Assembly: GCF_034120055.1 (NCBI RefSeq)
Contig: NZ_CP139368.1
Span: forward strand, 1,860,001 to 1,924,000
Direction: 5' to 3'
DNA length: 64,000 nt
From: Microbacterium rhizosphaerae
Lineage (GTDB): Bacteria > Actinomycetota > Actinomycetes > Actinomycetales > Microbacteriaceae
Shown: positions 1-8,512 of the stretch, piece by piece
Position numbering within the stretch: position 1 is the stretch's first letter
Layout: every line of letters starts with the position of its first letter
The notes under the pieces: generated by a model
Database searches by the model: none
What the model was told of the DNA's origin: nothing
What the model saw: only the letters and a program-made list of their open reading frames with translations
Program-made: the position numbers and the translations under genes

Positions 1-1285
1 CGCTGAGCTCCGTGTTGCCCCACTGGTGCTTGCGGAAGTACGCGCCGACGCCCGCGAAGAACGCGTCGATCCCGACCCATGCGGCCAGCTGCTTGAGCAC
101 CGAGCCGCCCTTGGCATACGTGATGCCGTCGAAGTTGACCTGCACGTCTTCGAGATCGTTGATCGTCGCGACGACGGGATGCGTGGAGGGCAGCTGATCC
201 TGACGGTACGCCCAGGTCTTCTCCATCGCGTTGAACGTCGTCCACGCCTCGGTCCACTCGGTCGCTTCGGCGGTGGCGATGGTGGATGCCCACTCCGCGA
301 ACGACTCGTTCAGCCAGAGGTCGTTCCACCACTTCATCGTGACCAGGTCGCCGAACCACATGTGGGCGAGCTCGTGGAGGATGGTGACGACCCGGCGCTC
401 CTTGACGGCATCCGTCACCTTGCTGCGGAAGACGTACGTCTCGGTGAACGTCACCGCTCCTGCGTTCTCCATCGCTCCGGCGTTGAACTCGGGGACGAAG
501 AGCTGGTCGTACTTGGCGAACGGGTAGGCGACGCCGAACTTCTCCTCGAAGTACGCGAAGCCCTGGCGGGTCTTCTCGAAGATGTAGTCGGCGTCGAGGT
601 GCTGCCACAGGCTCTTGCGGCCGTAGACGCCGAGCGGGATGACGCGTCCCGACGCGCTCGTCAGCTCCGAGAAGGTCGCCTCGTACGGACCGGCGATGAG
701 CGCCGTGATGTACGACGAGATGCGGGGCGTGCGTTCGAAGGCCCACGTCGCCGATCCGTCGCCGTGCTTCTTCGGCTCGGGCGTCGGGGAGTTGGACACG
801 ACCTTCCACGGCTCCGGAGCGGTGACGGTGAACCGGAAGCCGGCCTTGAGGTCGGGCTGCTCGAAGACCGCGAACACGCGCCGCGAGTCGGGCACCTCGA
901 ACTGCGAGTAGAGGTACACCTCGTCGTCGACCGGGTCGACGAAGCGGTGCAGACCCTCGCCGGTGTTCGTGTACAGGCAGTCGGCGTCGACGACGAGCTC
1001 GTTGCGCTCGGCCAGGCCGCGCAGCGCGATGCGCGAGTCGGCGAAGACGTCGGCCGGGTCGAGAGCGGCGCCGTTCAGCGTGATCGAGCGCACCTCGCGC
1101 GCGATGAGGTCGATGAAGGTGTCCGAGCCGGGCACGGCGGCGAAGCGGACGGTCGTGTGCGAACCGAACACCTCGGCGCCCCGGGTCAGGTCGAGCACGA
1201 CGTCGTACTCGAGCCCTTCGGTCGACGGATCGACGACGGCGCGTCGCTCCTGCGCTTCGATGCGGGTGAGGTTCTCTCCAGGCAC
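1..1285 (-). CDS. pepN: Aminopeptidase N (M1 zinc metallopeptidase), 3' end cut by window
   Basis: This gene reads leftwards from a GTG at 1285 and runs off the window, so about 428 N-terminal residues are visible. It removes N-terminal amino acids from peptides in the cytoplasm. The translation begins VPGENLTRIEAQERR. It carries the M1 exopeptidase motif GAMENAG near residue 268 and the zinc site HELAHMWFGD near residue 302, followed by the downstream Glu in WLNESFAEW. A GGGAG lies about 9 nt before the GTG, and a TAGGCT -10 box sits upstream on the minus strand (1361-1356). The missing part is the C-terminal helical domain. The family assignment is very secure; substrate range is not readable. 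Confidence 0.96.
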   Translation of the reverse strand, partial: MPGENLTRIEAQERRAVVDPSTEGLEYDVVLDLTRGAEVFGSHTTVRFAAVPGSDTFIDLIAREVRSITLNGAALDPADVFADSRIALRGLAERNELVVDADCLYTNTGEGLHRFVDPVDDEVYLYSQFEVPDSRRVFAVFEQPDLKAGFRFTVTAPEPWKVVSNSPTPEPKKHGDGSATWAFERTPRISSYITALIAGPYEATFSELTSASGRVIPLGVYGRKSLWQHLDADYIFEKTRQGFAYFEEKFGVAYPFAKYDQLFVPEFNAGAMENAGAVTFTETYVFRSKVTDAVKERRVVTILHELAHMWFGDLVTMKWWNDLWLNESFAEWASTIATAEATEWTEAWTTFNAMEKTWAYRQDQLPSTHPVVATINDLEDVQVNFDGITYAKGGSVLKQLAAWVGIDAFFAGVGAYFRKHQWGNTELS

Positions 1286-1432
1286 TGCTCTTGCTCCCGT
1301 TGCGTGTGGGGGAATGCCGCGGACGAGCGCTGGTGGCGCCGGCGACAACCGTTCTAGCCTATGGTCTTCGGGCTCCGCCGCGGCATCGCCCCACGCCCTG
1401 TCGGTCCGCGCCGTGGACGCGCCCGGCACCGG

Positions 1433-3088
1433 CTAGGACAGGGCTGCCCTGTGCACGTGCGATCGGGCGTGGACGATGGCGCTGTCGAGGTCGTCGAAGA
1501 GATGATTCTGGTGGCGCAGGGAGCCGAGTACTCCGACGGTGCGGAACAGCTCCTCATGCCCCGGCTGCACGCCTTTGATGAGCACCGTCACACCCCGCCG
1601 CTCGAGCGCGGTGACGATGTCGGTGAGCACGCGTGCCCCCGTCGCGTCGACCAGTTCGAGCTTCGACATGCGCAGCACGACGACGGAGACGCCGGTGAGA
1701 CCGGTCACCGTCTCGTACACCCGATCGGCCGCGGCGAAGAAGAGCGGGCCGTCGATGCGGATCACCGCGATGTGCTCGTCACCCGCCGCGGCGGGTCCGG
1801 TCAGGGGCTCCCGGTGGACCCCGGTCGACCGAGCGAGGCCGCGGAGCGCGAACACGCCGGCGCACGCGACGCCGATGATCACGGCGACGATGAGATCCAC
1901 CGAGACGGTGACGATCGCCGTCGCGACGAAGGCCACGGCATCCGCTCGCGTCGATCGCATGATGGTGCGGACCGTGCCCGCGTGCACCATGCGGGTCGCG
2001 GTCACCATGAGCACCCCGGCGAGCGCGGCGAGCGGGATGCGTCCGACCGGGCCCGCGGCGAACAGCACGATCGACAGCAGGACGACTGCGTGCGTGATCG
2101 ATGCGAGCCGCGAGCGGCCGCCCGAGCGGATGTTCACCGCCGTGCGGGCGATCGCCCCGGTGGCCGGCATCCCGCCGAACAGCCCCGAGGCGACCGACGC
2201 GAGACCCTGACCGACGAGTTCGCGATCCGGATCGTAGGGACCGGTGTCCGCGAGGGATGCGGCGACCCGCGCGGACAGTAGCGACTCGATCGCGGCGAGT
2301 GCCGCCACCGTGAGGGCCGGTGCCGCCAGCGACACGAGCGTCGCCGCATCCATCCGGGGCAGCGCGGGGGCCGGGAGCGTCGCCGGCAGGGCTCCGATGG
2401 TCGCGAGCGGCGCGGAGAGCAGGGAGGCGGCCACGGCGACGAGCACGATGCCGATGAGGGAGCCGGGCAGGGATCGGTGCACGCGCGGAGCCAGAAGCAT
2501 GGCGGCCGCCACCACGGCGACGGCGCCGACCGACCATGCCAGATAGCGCCAGTCGGCGCTCGCGATGGACTGGATCGCGGCGATGGCCGCGTTCGAACTC
2601 CGTGTGCCGGAGGGCGCGCCATGCGGCGAGGTGAGGAGCGGCACCTGCTGCAGGAAGATGATGACCGCGATGCCGAGGGTGAAGCCCTCGATGACCGGCC
2701 ACGGGATGAACGAGACGAGCCGGCCGAGCCGCAGGACGCCGGCGGCGATCACGATGACGCCGGCAGCCACGCTGACCAGCGCGACGGCCCCGACGCCGTG
2801 GGCGGCGACGATGGGCCCGAGCACGACGACCATCGCGCCCGTCGGTCCGGAGACCTGCACGTTCGATCCCCCGAAGACGGCTGCGACGAGTCCCGCGACG
2901 ATGGCGGTGACGAGTCCCGCCTCCGCGCCCGCGCCGGAGCTCACGCCGAATCCGAGGGCGAGGGGAAGCGCGACGACGCCGACGGTGAGTCCGGCCAGCA
3001 GGTCGCCGCGCCACGTGCGACGCGCGGTGCGGTAGTCGGCGAGGTTCGGCAGCAGGGCGCGCGCGGCGCGCATCACCGAGCCGCTCAT
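1433..3088 (-). CDS. SulP/SLC26 family anion transporter with STAS domain
   Basis: A 551-residue membrane protein. Residues about 20-420 form many hydrophobic segments, starting with the SulP opening TWRGDLLAGLTVGVVALPLA and the motif GPTGAMVVV. Residues about 430-545 form a cytoplasmic STAS domain (HIAVIRIDGPLFFAAADRV, LRMSKLELVDATGARVL). SulP proteins move sulfate, bicarbonate or other anions, usually with H+ or Na+. The ATG overlaps the stop of the upstream ArsR-type regulator by 4 bp, so the two are translationally coupled and the regulator probably controls the transporter. Substrate cannot be read from sequence; sulfate and bicarbonate are the usual candidates. Confidence 0.93.
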   Translation of the reverse strand: MSGSVMRAARALLPNLADYRTARRTWRGDLLAGLTVGVVALPLALGFGVSSGAGAEAGLVTAIVAGLVAAVFGGSNVQVSGPTGAMVVVLGPIVAAHGVGAVALVSVAAGVIVIAAGVLRLGRLVSFIPWPVIEGFTLGIAVIIFLQQVPLLTSPHGAPSGTRSSNAAIAAIQSIASADWRYLAWSVGAVAVVAAAMLLAPRVHRSLPGSLIGIVLVAVAASLLSAPLATIGALPATLPAPALPRMDAATLVSLAAPALTVAALAAIESLLSARVAASLADTGPYDPDRELVGQGLASVASGLFGGMPATGAIARTAVNIRSGGRSRLASITHAVVLLSIVLFAAGPVGRIPLAALAGVLMVTATRMVHAGTVRTIMRSTRADAVAFVATAIVTVSVDLIVAVIIGVACAGVFALRGLARSTGVHREPLTGPAAAGDEHIAVIRIDGPLFFAAADRVYETVTGLTGVSVVVLRMSKLELVDATGARVLTDIVTALERRGVTVLIKGVQPGHEELFRTVGVLGSLRHQNHLFDDLDSAIVHARSHVHRAALS

Positions 3089-3450
3089 GCGGAGGGCGGC
3101 AGGGCGGGGAGTGCGAGGGCGTCGTCGAGGCGTGCACCGTCGGACTGCAGGATGCCGAGCAGCAGCGCGCGCGCCACGGCCAGCAGCTCGGCGACCCGCG
3201 GATCCGCGAGCCGGTAGTACACGTGGCTCGCCCGCCTCTCGGACTCGACCAGGCGATGCCGGCGGAGCACCGCCAGGTGCTGGGAGAGATGGGAGGCCTC
3301 CAGGCCCGTCTCGTCCTGCAGCTCCGCGACGCTCACTTCGGGGGATGCCGACAGAAGCTCGAGGATGCGGATGCGGAAGGGGTGCGCGAGGCCTTTGAAG
3401 AGTCCCGCCTTGACCTCGTAGAGCGGACGCTGACGCTGACTGAATGGCAT
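3085..3450 (-). CDS. ArsR/SmtB-type winged-helix regulator
   Basis: A 121-residue protein with a single ArsR-type winged helix-turn-helix: the helix KAGLFKGLAHPFRIRILELL, then VSVAELQDETGLEASHLSQHLAVLR as recognition helix, then a wing around ASHVYYRLADPRV. No ELCVCDL-type metal-binding cysteine motif is present, so a metal sensor is unlikely. It is the first gene of a two-gene operon with the SulP transporter. A perfect-arm inverted repeat overlaps its own start codon, which fits autorepression. Divergent from rpiB. Confidence 0.9.
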   Translation of the reverse strand: MPFSQRQRPLYEVKAGLFKGLAHPFRIRILELLSASPEVSVAELQDETGLEASHLSQHLAVLRRHRLVESERRASHVYYRLADPRVAELLAVARALLLGILQSDGARLDDALALPALPPSA

Positions 3451-3464
3451 GATGAAATCATCAT
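3449..3464. promoter_or_regulatory. Candidate ArsR operator, 7-2-7 inverted repeat
   Basis: ATGATGA-AA-TCATCAT has two perfect 7-bp arms around a 2-bp spacer. It covers the start codon of the ArsR gene (ATG at 3450-3448). The AT-rich dyad stands out in a GC-rich background and has the size of an ArsR-family operator. Its use by this regulator is inferred. Confidence 0.6.
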
Positions 3465-3493
3465 ATCGTCGCCCGGCCGAATCGGCTCCTCTC

Positions 3494-3499
3494 TAGGAT
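3494..3499 (+). promoter_or_regulatory. -10 box TAGGAT of a probable leaderless promoter for rpiB
   Basis: TAGGAT lies exactly 6 nt before the rpiB ATG. In actinobacteria this spacing puts the transcription start on the A of ATG, giving a leaderless mRNA. No clear -35 is visible. Confidence 0.5.
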
Positions 3500-3505
3500 T
3501 GACGC

Positions 3506-4045
3506 ATGCGCATCCACATCGCGACCGATCACGCCGGCCTCGAGTTCTCCACCCAGCTGCAGCGCCACCTCGCCGATCAGGGGCATGAGGTCATCGACCA
3601 CGGTCCGATCGAGTACGACGCGCTGGATGACTACCCCGCCTTCTGCATCCGAGCGGCGCAAGCCGTGATCGCCGACCAGTCCGCGGGCATGGACGCGCTC
3701 GGAGTCGTCTTCGGCGGCTCGGGCAACGGCGAGCAGATCGCCGCGAACAAGGTGCGCGGCATCCGTGCGGCTCTCGTGTGGAACCAGTCGACGGCCGAGC
3801 TCGCCCGCCAGCACAACGACGCGAACGTCATCGCCATCGGCGCGCGCCAGCACACGCTCGAGGAGGCGCTGTCATTCATCGACACGTTCATCGCCACCCC
3901 GTTCAGCGACGAGGAGCGCCACATCCGGCGCATCGGCCAGATCGCGGCCTTCGAGACCGACGGCTCGCTCGAGCCCGACCCGCGTGCGGTCGCCCCGAAC
4001 GTCATCGCAGACGACGAGAGCGGCTTCGACCCCGAGGCCGGCTGA
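3506..4045 (+). CDS. rpiB: Ribose-5-phosphate isomerase B
   Basis: A 179-residue RpiB/LacA-LacB family protein, MRIHIATDHAGLEFS at the N terminus with the typical Asp-His pair, and the active-site segment GVVFGGSGNGEQIAANKVRGIRAAL. RpiB interconverts ribose 5-phosphate and ribulose 5-phosphate in the pentose phosphate pathway. In this family the catalytic base is often a Cys in the G-C/S-G loop; here the position reads GGSGNGE, with Ser as in other actinobacterial RpiB. The stop codon overlaps the next gene's ATG by 1 base (TGATG), so the DNA glycosylase is co-translated. Probably a leaderless transcript. Confidence 0.93.
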   Translation: MRIHIATDHAGLEFSTQLQRHLADQGHEVIDHGPIEYDALDDYPAFCIRAAQAVIADQSAGMDALGVVFGGSGNGEQIAANKVRGIRAALVWNQSTAELARQHNDANVIAIGARQHTLEEALSFIDTFIATPFSDEERHIRRIGQIAAFETDGSLEPDPRAVAPNVIADDESGFDPEAG

Positions 4046-5058
4046 TGCCCGAGGGGCATTCCGTCCATCGCATCGCCCGGCAGTTCGACCGCAACTTCGT
4101 GGGCCGGCGTGTGTCGGCATCCAGTCCCCAGGGTCGGTTCGTCGAGGGCGCGGCCACCCTGGACGGCCGCGAGGCCGAGTCGGTGCGCGCGGTCGGCAAG
4201 CAGATGTTCCTCGAGTTCGAGGGCGACGTCTGGCTGCGCGTGCACCTGGGCATGTACGGGGCATGGGACTTCGCCGGCGAGATCATCGTCGATCCCACGA
4301 TCGCCTCGGCCAACGGCCGCATGGGCCAGACGAATCAGCGCGGTACCGTCCTGAACGCGGACGACCACGACGACGCCATCATGGATGCCGCGGGCGAGAA
4401 CTCACTGTCCTCCATCGGCGCGCCGCGCCGCGCCCGCGTGCATGTGCGCATGTCCGAGCAGACCACCGGACTCGCCGACGAGGGCGAGGACTGGCCTCCG
4501 CCCGTCGTCGGGCAGGTGCGCCTGCGCCTCCTCACCGAGAGCACGTGCGCCGACCTGCGCGGACCCACGGCCTGCGAGCTCCAGACGCCCGACGAGGTCG
4601 TCGCGACGATCGCCAAGCTCGGACCCGACCCCCTCGTCGACGATCCCGAAGAGGGGGAGGAGCGCTTCACGCAGGTCGTGCGGCGCAAGCCGACGCCCAT
4701 CGGCCTCCTCCTGATGGACCAGAGCGTCGTCAGCGGCATCGGCAACGTCTACCGTGCCGAGCTGCTCTACCGCGCGCGCCTCGACCCGCACACGCCGGGC
4801 AGGGACGTGCCCGAGGAGACCGTGCGGCAGCTGTGGCGCGACTGGTCGCGCCTGCTGCGCATCGGCGTGGAGACCGGCCAGATGATGACGATGGACGAGC
4901 TCTCGCCCGAGGACTGGCGCAAGGCGATGGCGAGCCGCGACGACCGCCACTGGGTCTATCGCCGCGCCGGACTCCCGTGCCGCACGTGCGGCACCTCGAT
5001 CGTGCTCGAGGAGATGGGCGCCCGCAAGCTGTACTGGTGCCCCTCGTGTCAGGAATAG
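4045..5058 (+). CDS. Fpg/Nei family DNA glycosylase/AP lyase
   Basis: A 337-residue base-excision repair enzyme. It starts MPEGHSVHRIARQ: after Met removal Pro is the catalytic nucleophile and Glu follows it. The middle carries the helix-two-turn-helix segment (LLLMDQSVVSGIGNVYRAELLY) and the C terminus a four-cysteine zinc finger (CRTCGT...WCPSCQE). The HSV opening and length resemble the mycobacterial Nei2-like branch rather than MutM, which usually starts PELPEVE. The start was chosen because it gives the essential Pro2 and overlaps rpiB; in-frame coding extends upstream but would bury the catalytic residue. Its stop codon is part of the next gene's -10 box. Confidence 0.93.
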   Translation: MPEGHSVHRIARQFDRNFVGRRVSASSPQGRFVEGAATLDGREAESVRAVGKQMFLEFEGDVWLRVHLGMYGAWDFAGEIIVDPTIASANGRMGQTNQRGTVLNADDHDDAIMDAAGENSLSSIGAPRRARVHVRMSEQTTGLADEGEDWPPPVVGQVRLRLLTESTCADLRGPTACELQTPDEVVATIAKLGPDPLVDDPEEGEERFTQVVRRKPTPIGLLLMDQSVVSGIGNVYRAELLYRARLDPHTPGRDVPEETVRQLWRDWSRLLRIGVETGQMMTMDELSPEDWRKAMASRDDRHWVYRRAGLPCRTCGTSIVLEEMGARKLYWCPSCQE

Positions 5059-5061
5059 CCT
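5056..5061 (+). promoter_or_regulatory. -10 box TAGCCT of a probable leaderless promoter
   Basis: TAGCCT ends 6 nt before the ATG at 5068. The first three bases are the stop codon of the glycosylase gene, so a stop codon and a promoter element share bases. Inferred from spacing only. Confidence 0.4.
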
Positions 5062-5067
5062 GACATC

Positions 5068-5712
5068 ATGCGTCAGAATCCGAGCTTCGCGATGACGGAT
5101 GTCGGCGAGCTGCGTCGCCTCATCGCCCGCAACCCGTGGGCCACTCTCGTGAGCGCCGCGCCCGACGGACTCGTCGCATCGCACTACGCCGTGCTCCTCG
5201 ACGACGGCCGCGACGACCTCACGATCGTCGGACACGTCGGCCGGCCGGACGACCTGCTCCACGGCCTCGGCGAGCGGGAGCTCATGGTGATCTTCCAAGG
5301 CCCGCACGGCTACGTCTCTCCCGGCTGGTACGGCGATGCCGCCGGCGTCCCGACGTGGAACTTCGCGTCCGTGCATCTGTCGGGCGTCCCCGAGCTGCTC
5401 ACGACCGAGGAGAACCTCCAGGTGCTCGACCGACTGGTGGCCCACTTCGAGTCGCCGCGGGACGACCCCCGCCTCCTGTGGGAACGGCCGAACGACGCCG
5501 CGTACGTGGAGCGCCTCGAGAAGGGCACGATCGGATTCCGGCTGACCCCGACGAAGGTCGTCGCGAAGCGCAAGCTCAGCCAGAACAAGACGCCCGAGGT
5601 CGTCGAGTCGGTGATCCTCGAGCTCGAGGGCACGGGTCCGTACTCGAACCCCGCGCTCGCGGCCGAGATGCGACGAGCGCACGACGCCATGGCCGCGGCC
5701 CGGAACTCATGA
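5068..5712 (+). CDS. PaiB-like FMN-binding protein
   Basis: A 214-residue protein of the FMN-binding negative transcriptional regulator (PaiB) family, with a split-barrel flavin fold. Typical segments are RNPWATLVSAAPDGLVASHYAVLL, GHVGRPDDLL and YVSPGWYGDAAGVPTWNFASVHLSG, the last being the family hallmark. PaiB of Bacillus was linked to sporulation and protease control, but most homologues are uncharacterised and may be flavin-dependent enzymes. Its stop overlaps the amidohydrolase start by 4 bp, so the pair is translationally coupled. Role in this organism is unknown. Confidence 0.85.
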   Translation: MRQNPSFAMTDVGELRRLIARNPWATLVSAAPDGLVASHYAVLLDDGRDDLTIVGHVGRPDDLLHGLGERELMVIFQGPHGYVSPGWYGDAAGVPTWNFASVHLSGVPELLTTEENLQVLDRLVAHFESPRDDPRLLWERPNDAAYVERLEKGTIGFRLTPTKVVAKRKLSQNKTPEVVESVILELEGTGPYSNPALAAEMRRAHDAMAAARNS

Positions 5713-7193
5713 CCGCGACGATCCGCGGCGCGCATCTTCGCGGGCCGGGAACCGAGCTGCTGCCGGACGCGGGGCCGTTCGATGTGTTCCTCGACGACGG
5801 GATCATCGTCGACATCGCGCCCGTCGGGGCCTTGCGCCCTCGCGGCGACACGATCGACGCCGACGGCCGATTCCTCATCCCCGGGCTGTGGGACCACCAC
5901 GTGCACACCACGCAGTGGGCACTGGCCGCGCAGCGCGCGGACCTCGATGGCACAGTCTCTCCGGCCGACGCGGCGCGGCGGGTGGCGGCATCCCCGGTCC
6001 TTCCGGACGGGAGGCGCGTGGGCGCCGGCTACCGCGACGCGCTGTGGCACGAGCCGCCCACCGTGGCGCTGCTCGACGAGCTCACCGGCGACACCCCGAC
6101 GTATCTGCTGAACGCCGATGCGCACAGCATGTGGCTGAACTCCGCGGCGCAGCGCCGCGAGGGCGTCGCGACGGGCGCCGACGGCATCCTGCGCGAAGAG
6201 CCGGCCTTCGCCGTGTCCAAGCTGCTCAACGCGGTCGAGCCCGAGGTCGCCGACCGCCTCGTCGCTCGGATGGCGAAGGATGCGGCCACCCGCGGCATCG
6301 TCGGGATCGTCGACCTCGACATGGCCTGGAACGAGGAGTCGTGGGCCCGGCGGCTCGCCGGGGGCTTCGACACGCTGCGCGTGGAGTTCGGCGTGTACCC
6401 CGACCTGCTCCCGCGCGCGATCGCCGAGGGTCTGCGCACCGGCGACCCCGTGCGGGGGTCGGGCTCCGACCTCGTGCGGGTCGGACCGCTGAAGGTCATC
6501 ACCGACGGATCCCTCGGCACCCGCACAGCGGCGGCCCGCAACGCGTACCCGGATGATGCCGCGAACCATGGCGTCCTCACCGTCCACCCCGGCGAGCTCG
6601 TCGGGCTGCTGACCGAGGCGACGGCCGCCGGTCTGCGCTGCGCGGTCCACGCGATCGGCGATGTGGCGAACTCGCACGCCCTCGACGCCTTCGCCGCCAC
6701 GGGCGCGTGGGGGACGATCGAGCACGCCCAGCTGGTCGCCCATGCCGACATCCCGCGCTTCGCCCGCCTCGGCATCGCCGCGAGCATCCAGCCGGCCCAC
6801 GCCCTGGACGACCGCGAGATGGCGGACGTCCTGTGGGCCGGTCAGACCTCGCTCGCGTACCCGCTCCAGTCGTTCGTCGACGCGGGCGCGGCACTCGTGT
6901 TCGGCTCCGACGCGCCGGTGTCACCGCTCGACCCGTGGGCCGCGATGGCGGCGGCGGTGTACCGGACACGCGACGACCGCCCCGCGTGGCATCCAGAGGA
7001 GGCGGTGGATGCGGCGACCGCCCTCGCCGCGTCCACGCACGCGGGTTCGGCGGCCCCGGACGCCCTGTCGCCGGGCGCCGTGGCGGACCTGGCGCTCTGC
7101 GATGCGGATCCGCTCACGGCGGACGAGCCGGCGCTGCGCAGGATGCGCGTCTCCGCGACGCTCGTCGCCGGTCGGCTCACCCACGGGGCGTGA
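5709..7193 (+). CDS. Metal-dependent amidohydrolase (YtcJ-like)
   Basis: A 494-residue member of the amidohydrolase superfamily. Residues about 40-65 hold the metal site IPGLWDHHVHTTQW; GTIEHAQLVAHADIPRFARLGI and FGSDAPVSPLDPWAAM near the C terminus supply the other His and the catalytic Asp. The layout matches the YtcJ/AepA-like group of exoenzyme-regulatory or N-acyl amide hydrolases. The start overlaps the PaiB-like gene (ATGA); an upstream in-frame extension lies entirely inside that gene and is rejected. Substrate unknown. Confidence 0.88.
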   Translation: MTATIRGAHLRGPGTELLPDAGPFDVFLDDGIIVDIAPVGALRPRGDTIDADGRFLIPGLWDHHVHTTQWALAAQRADLDGTVSPADAARRVAASPVLPDGRRVGAGYRDALWHEPPTVALLDELTGDTPTYLLNADAHSMWLNSAAQRREGVATGADGILREEPAFAVSKLLNAVEPEVADRLVARMAKDAATRGIVGIVDLDMAWNEESWARRLAGGFDTLRVEFGVYPDLLPRAIAEGLRTGDPVRGSGSDLVRVGPLKVITDGSLGTRTAAARNAYPDDAANHGVLTVHPGELVGLLTEATAAGLRCAVHAIGDVANSHALDAFAATGAWGTIEHAQLVAHADIPRFARLGIAASIQPAHALDDREMADVLWAGQTSLAYPLQSFVDAGAALVFGSDAPVSPLDPWAAMAAAVYRTRDDRPAWHPEEAVDAATALAASTHAGSAAPDALSPGAVADLALCDADPLTADEPALRRMRVSATLVAGRLTHGA

Positions 7194-7194
7194 C

Positions 7195-7872
7195 ATGCTC
7201 CCGGTGATCGTCTACTCGCTTCCGCTCGCGCTCATCGTCTGGTTCAGCCCGACGCGCATCATGGCGGCGACTCTGATGCTCTTCTCGAGTCGGGCCCGTT
7301 CGGTCGCGGGCGCTTACGCGCTGGGGTGGGTCGTGGGCATCACCGTCTGCGTCGCCGCCTTCACCCTGGGCGCGACCCTGGCGAGCGCCATGCTCTCGTC
7401 GACGGCCTCGAAGAACGGCGGCGCACTCCTCGATCTCCTCGTGGGCATCGCCATGATCGCGCTGTCGGCTGTGGCGTGGAGGGCCCGTCCGCGCCCGGGC
7501 GCCGAGCGGCATCCCGAGCGCCTCAATCGCATGATCGAGCGTCTCACCCCGCTGTCGGCGCTCGGACTCGGCCTCGCGGTGTCGATCCTGAGTCCGACGC
7601 ACCTGCTGGCGATCGCGTCGTTCAGCGCGGGGATCGCCGGGTCGGGCATGTCCGCCGCCGATCAGATCGCGGTGGCGGTCATCTTCATCGTGCTGTGCAC
7701 GAGCTCGATCACCGTTCCCGTCGGGGTGGCCATCGTCGATCCCGAACGATCCGAGGCGCCGCTGCGCCGCCTGCACGGCTGGCTCTCCGATCACGGTCAG
7801 ACCGTGCTCGTGGTCCTGTTCCTCGTGATCGGCGTCATCTTCCTCGCAAAGGGGATCGCCGCCGTCTCCTGA
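7195..7872 (+). CDS. GAP (Sap) family membrane protein
   Basis: A 225-residue protein with about six hydrophobic segments in two triplets separated by a basic loop (RARPRPGAERHPERLNRMIE). The pattern, including FSPTRIMAATLMLFSSRARS and LGLAVSILSPTHLLAIASF, fits the GAP/Sap family, which includes mycobacterial proteins linked to glycolipid export. It starts one base after the amidohydrolase stop and probably shares its transcript. Function here is inferred only from family. Confidence 0.78.
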   Translation: MLPVIVYSLPLALIVWFSPTRIMAATLMLFSSRARSVAGAYALGWVVGITVCVAAFTLGATLASAMLSSTASKNGGALLDLLVGIAMIALSAVAWRARPRPGAERHPERLNRMIERLTPLSALGLGLAVSILSPTHLLAIASFSAGIAGSGMSAADQIAVAVIFIVLCTSSITVPVGVAIVDPERSEAPLRRLHGWLSDHGQTVLVVLFLVIGVIFLAKGIAAVS

Positions 7873-7882
7873 CGCGGCGATC

Positions 7883-7900
7883 CCGGCTCGAGCGAGCCGG
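7883..7900. terminator. Bidirectional hairpin between convergent genes
   Basis: CCGGCTC-GAGC-GAGCCGG forms a 7-bp GC-rich stem with a 4-nt loop between the stops of the GAP-family gene and dps. No T run follows, as is usual in this group. Confidence 0.55.
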
Positions 7901-7907
7901 ATTCGCG

Positions 7908-8393
7908 CTATTCGGCCAGGTGGGCGAAGAGGAACCAGCGGTCCTTCTCGAGCCCCTGCTTGATGCCGATCGCCACATCCTGGCTCGTGAGGTCGATCTC
8001 GTCGAGCCCGTCGATGGCGGCCTGCAGGTCGGCGAGCACGACGTCGATGTCGTCGATGACCGCCCGGATCATGTCGTCCCACTGCGCGAACCCGCCGCCG
8101 ACGGCGCTGGGCTTCGCCTTCGCGGCGACCGTGGACAGGCGCGCGTCGACGGGGAGCCCGAGGGCGACGATCCGCTCCGCCGCCTCATCCGCCCAGCCCT
8201 GAGCGTGCGTGACGAGACTGTCGAGCAGTTCGTGGATGGCGATGAAGTTCGCTCCTCGCACATTCCAGTGCGCCTGCTTGCCGTTGACGACGAGCGCCTC
8301 CATGCCGATCACGACCGGTGCGAGGAACTGCGCCGAGCCGGTGGCCACGGCGGGGTCGACGGCTGCTGCGGGGGTGGTCTCGGTCTGGCTCAT
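7908..8393 (-). CDS. dps: Dps-family ferritin-like DNA-protection protein
   Basis: A 161-residue Dps/starvation ferritin. The ferroxidase region is recognisable: NGKQAHWNVRGANFIAIHELLD holds the first His and the His/Asp-Glu partners used at the dimer interface, and AQGWADEAAERIVALGLPVD supplies the second half. Dps oxidises and stores iron, uses H2O2 and binds DNA in stationary phase. The first about 20 residues are Ala/Thr-rich and flexible. Convergent with the GAP-family gene and divergent from the gamma-carbonic anhydrase gene. Confidence 0.93.
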   Translation of the reverse strand: MSQTETTPAAAVDPAVATGSAQFLAPVVIGMEALVVNGKQAHWNVRGANFIAIHELLDSLVTHAQGWADEAAERIVALGLPVDARLSTVAAKAKPSAVGGGFAQWDDMIRAVIDDIDVVLADLQAAIDGLDEIDLTSQDVAIGIKQGLEKDRWFLFAHLAE

Positions 8394-8512
8394 GCGCTTC
8401 TCCCATCGGTTTCGTCCTGTGTCGTGTCAACGCTACTGAGCGCGGCGAATTCCGCAAGGAATGTCGGCGCACCCCGCACCGCCGGCGTGGACGTTCGTGA
8501 GAGAGTCGGGTC

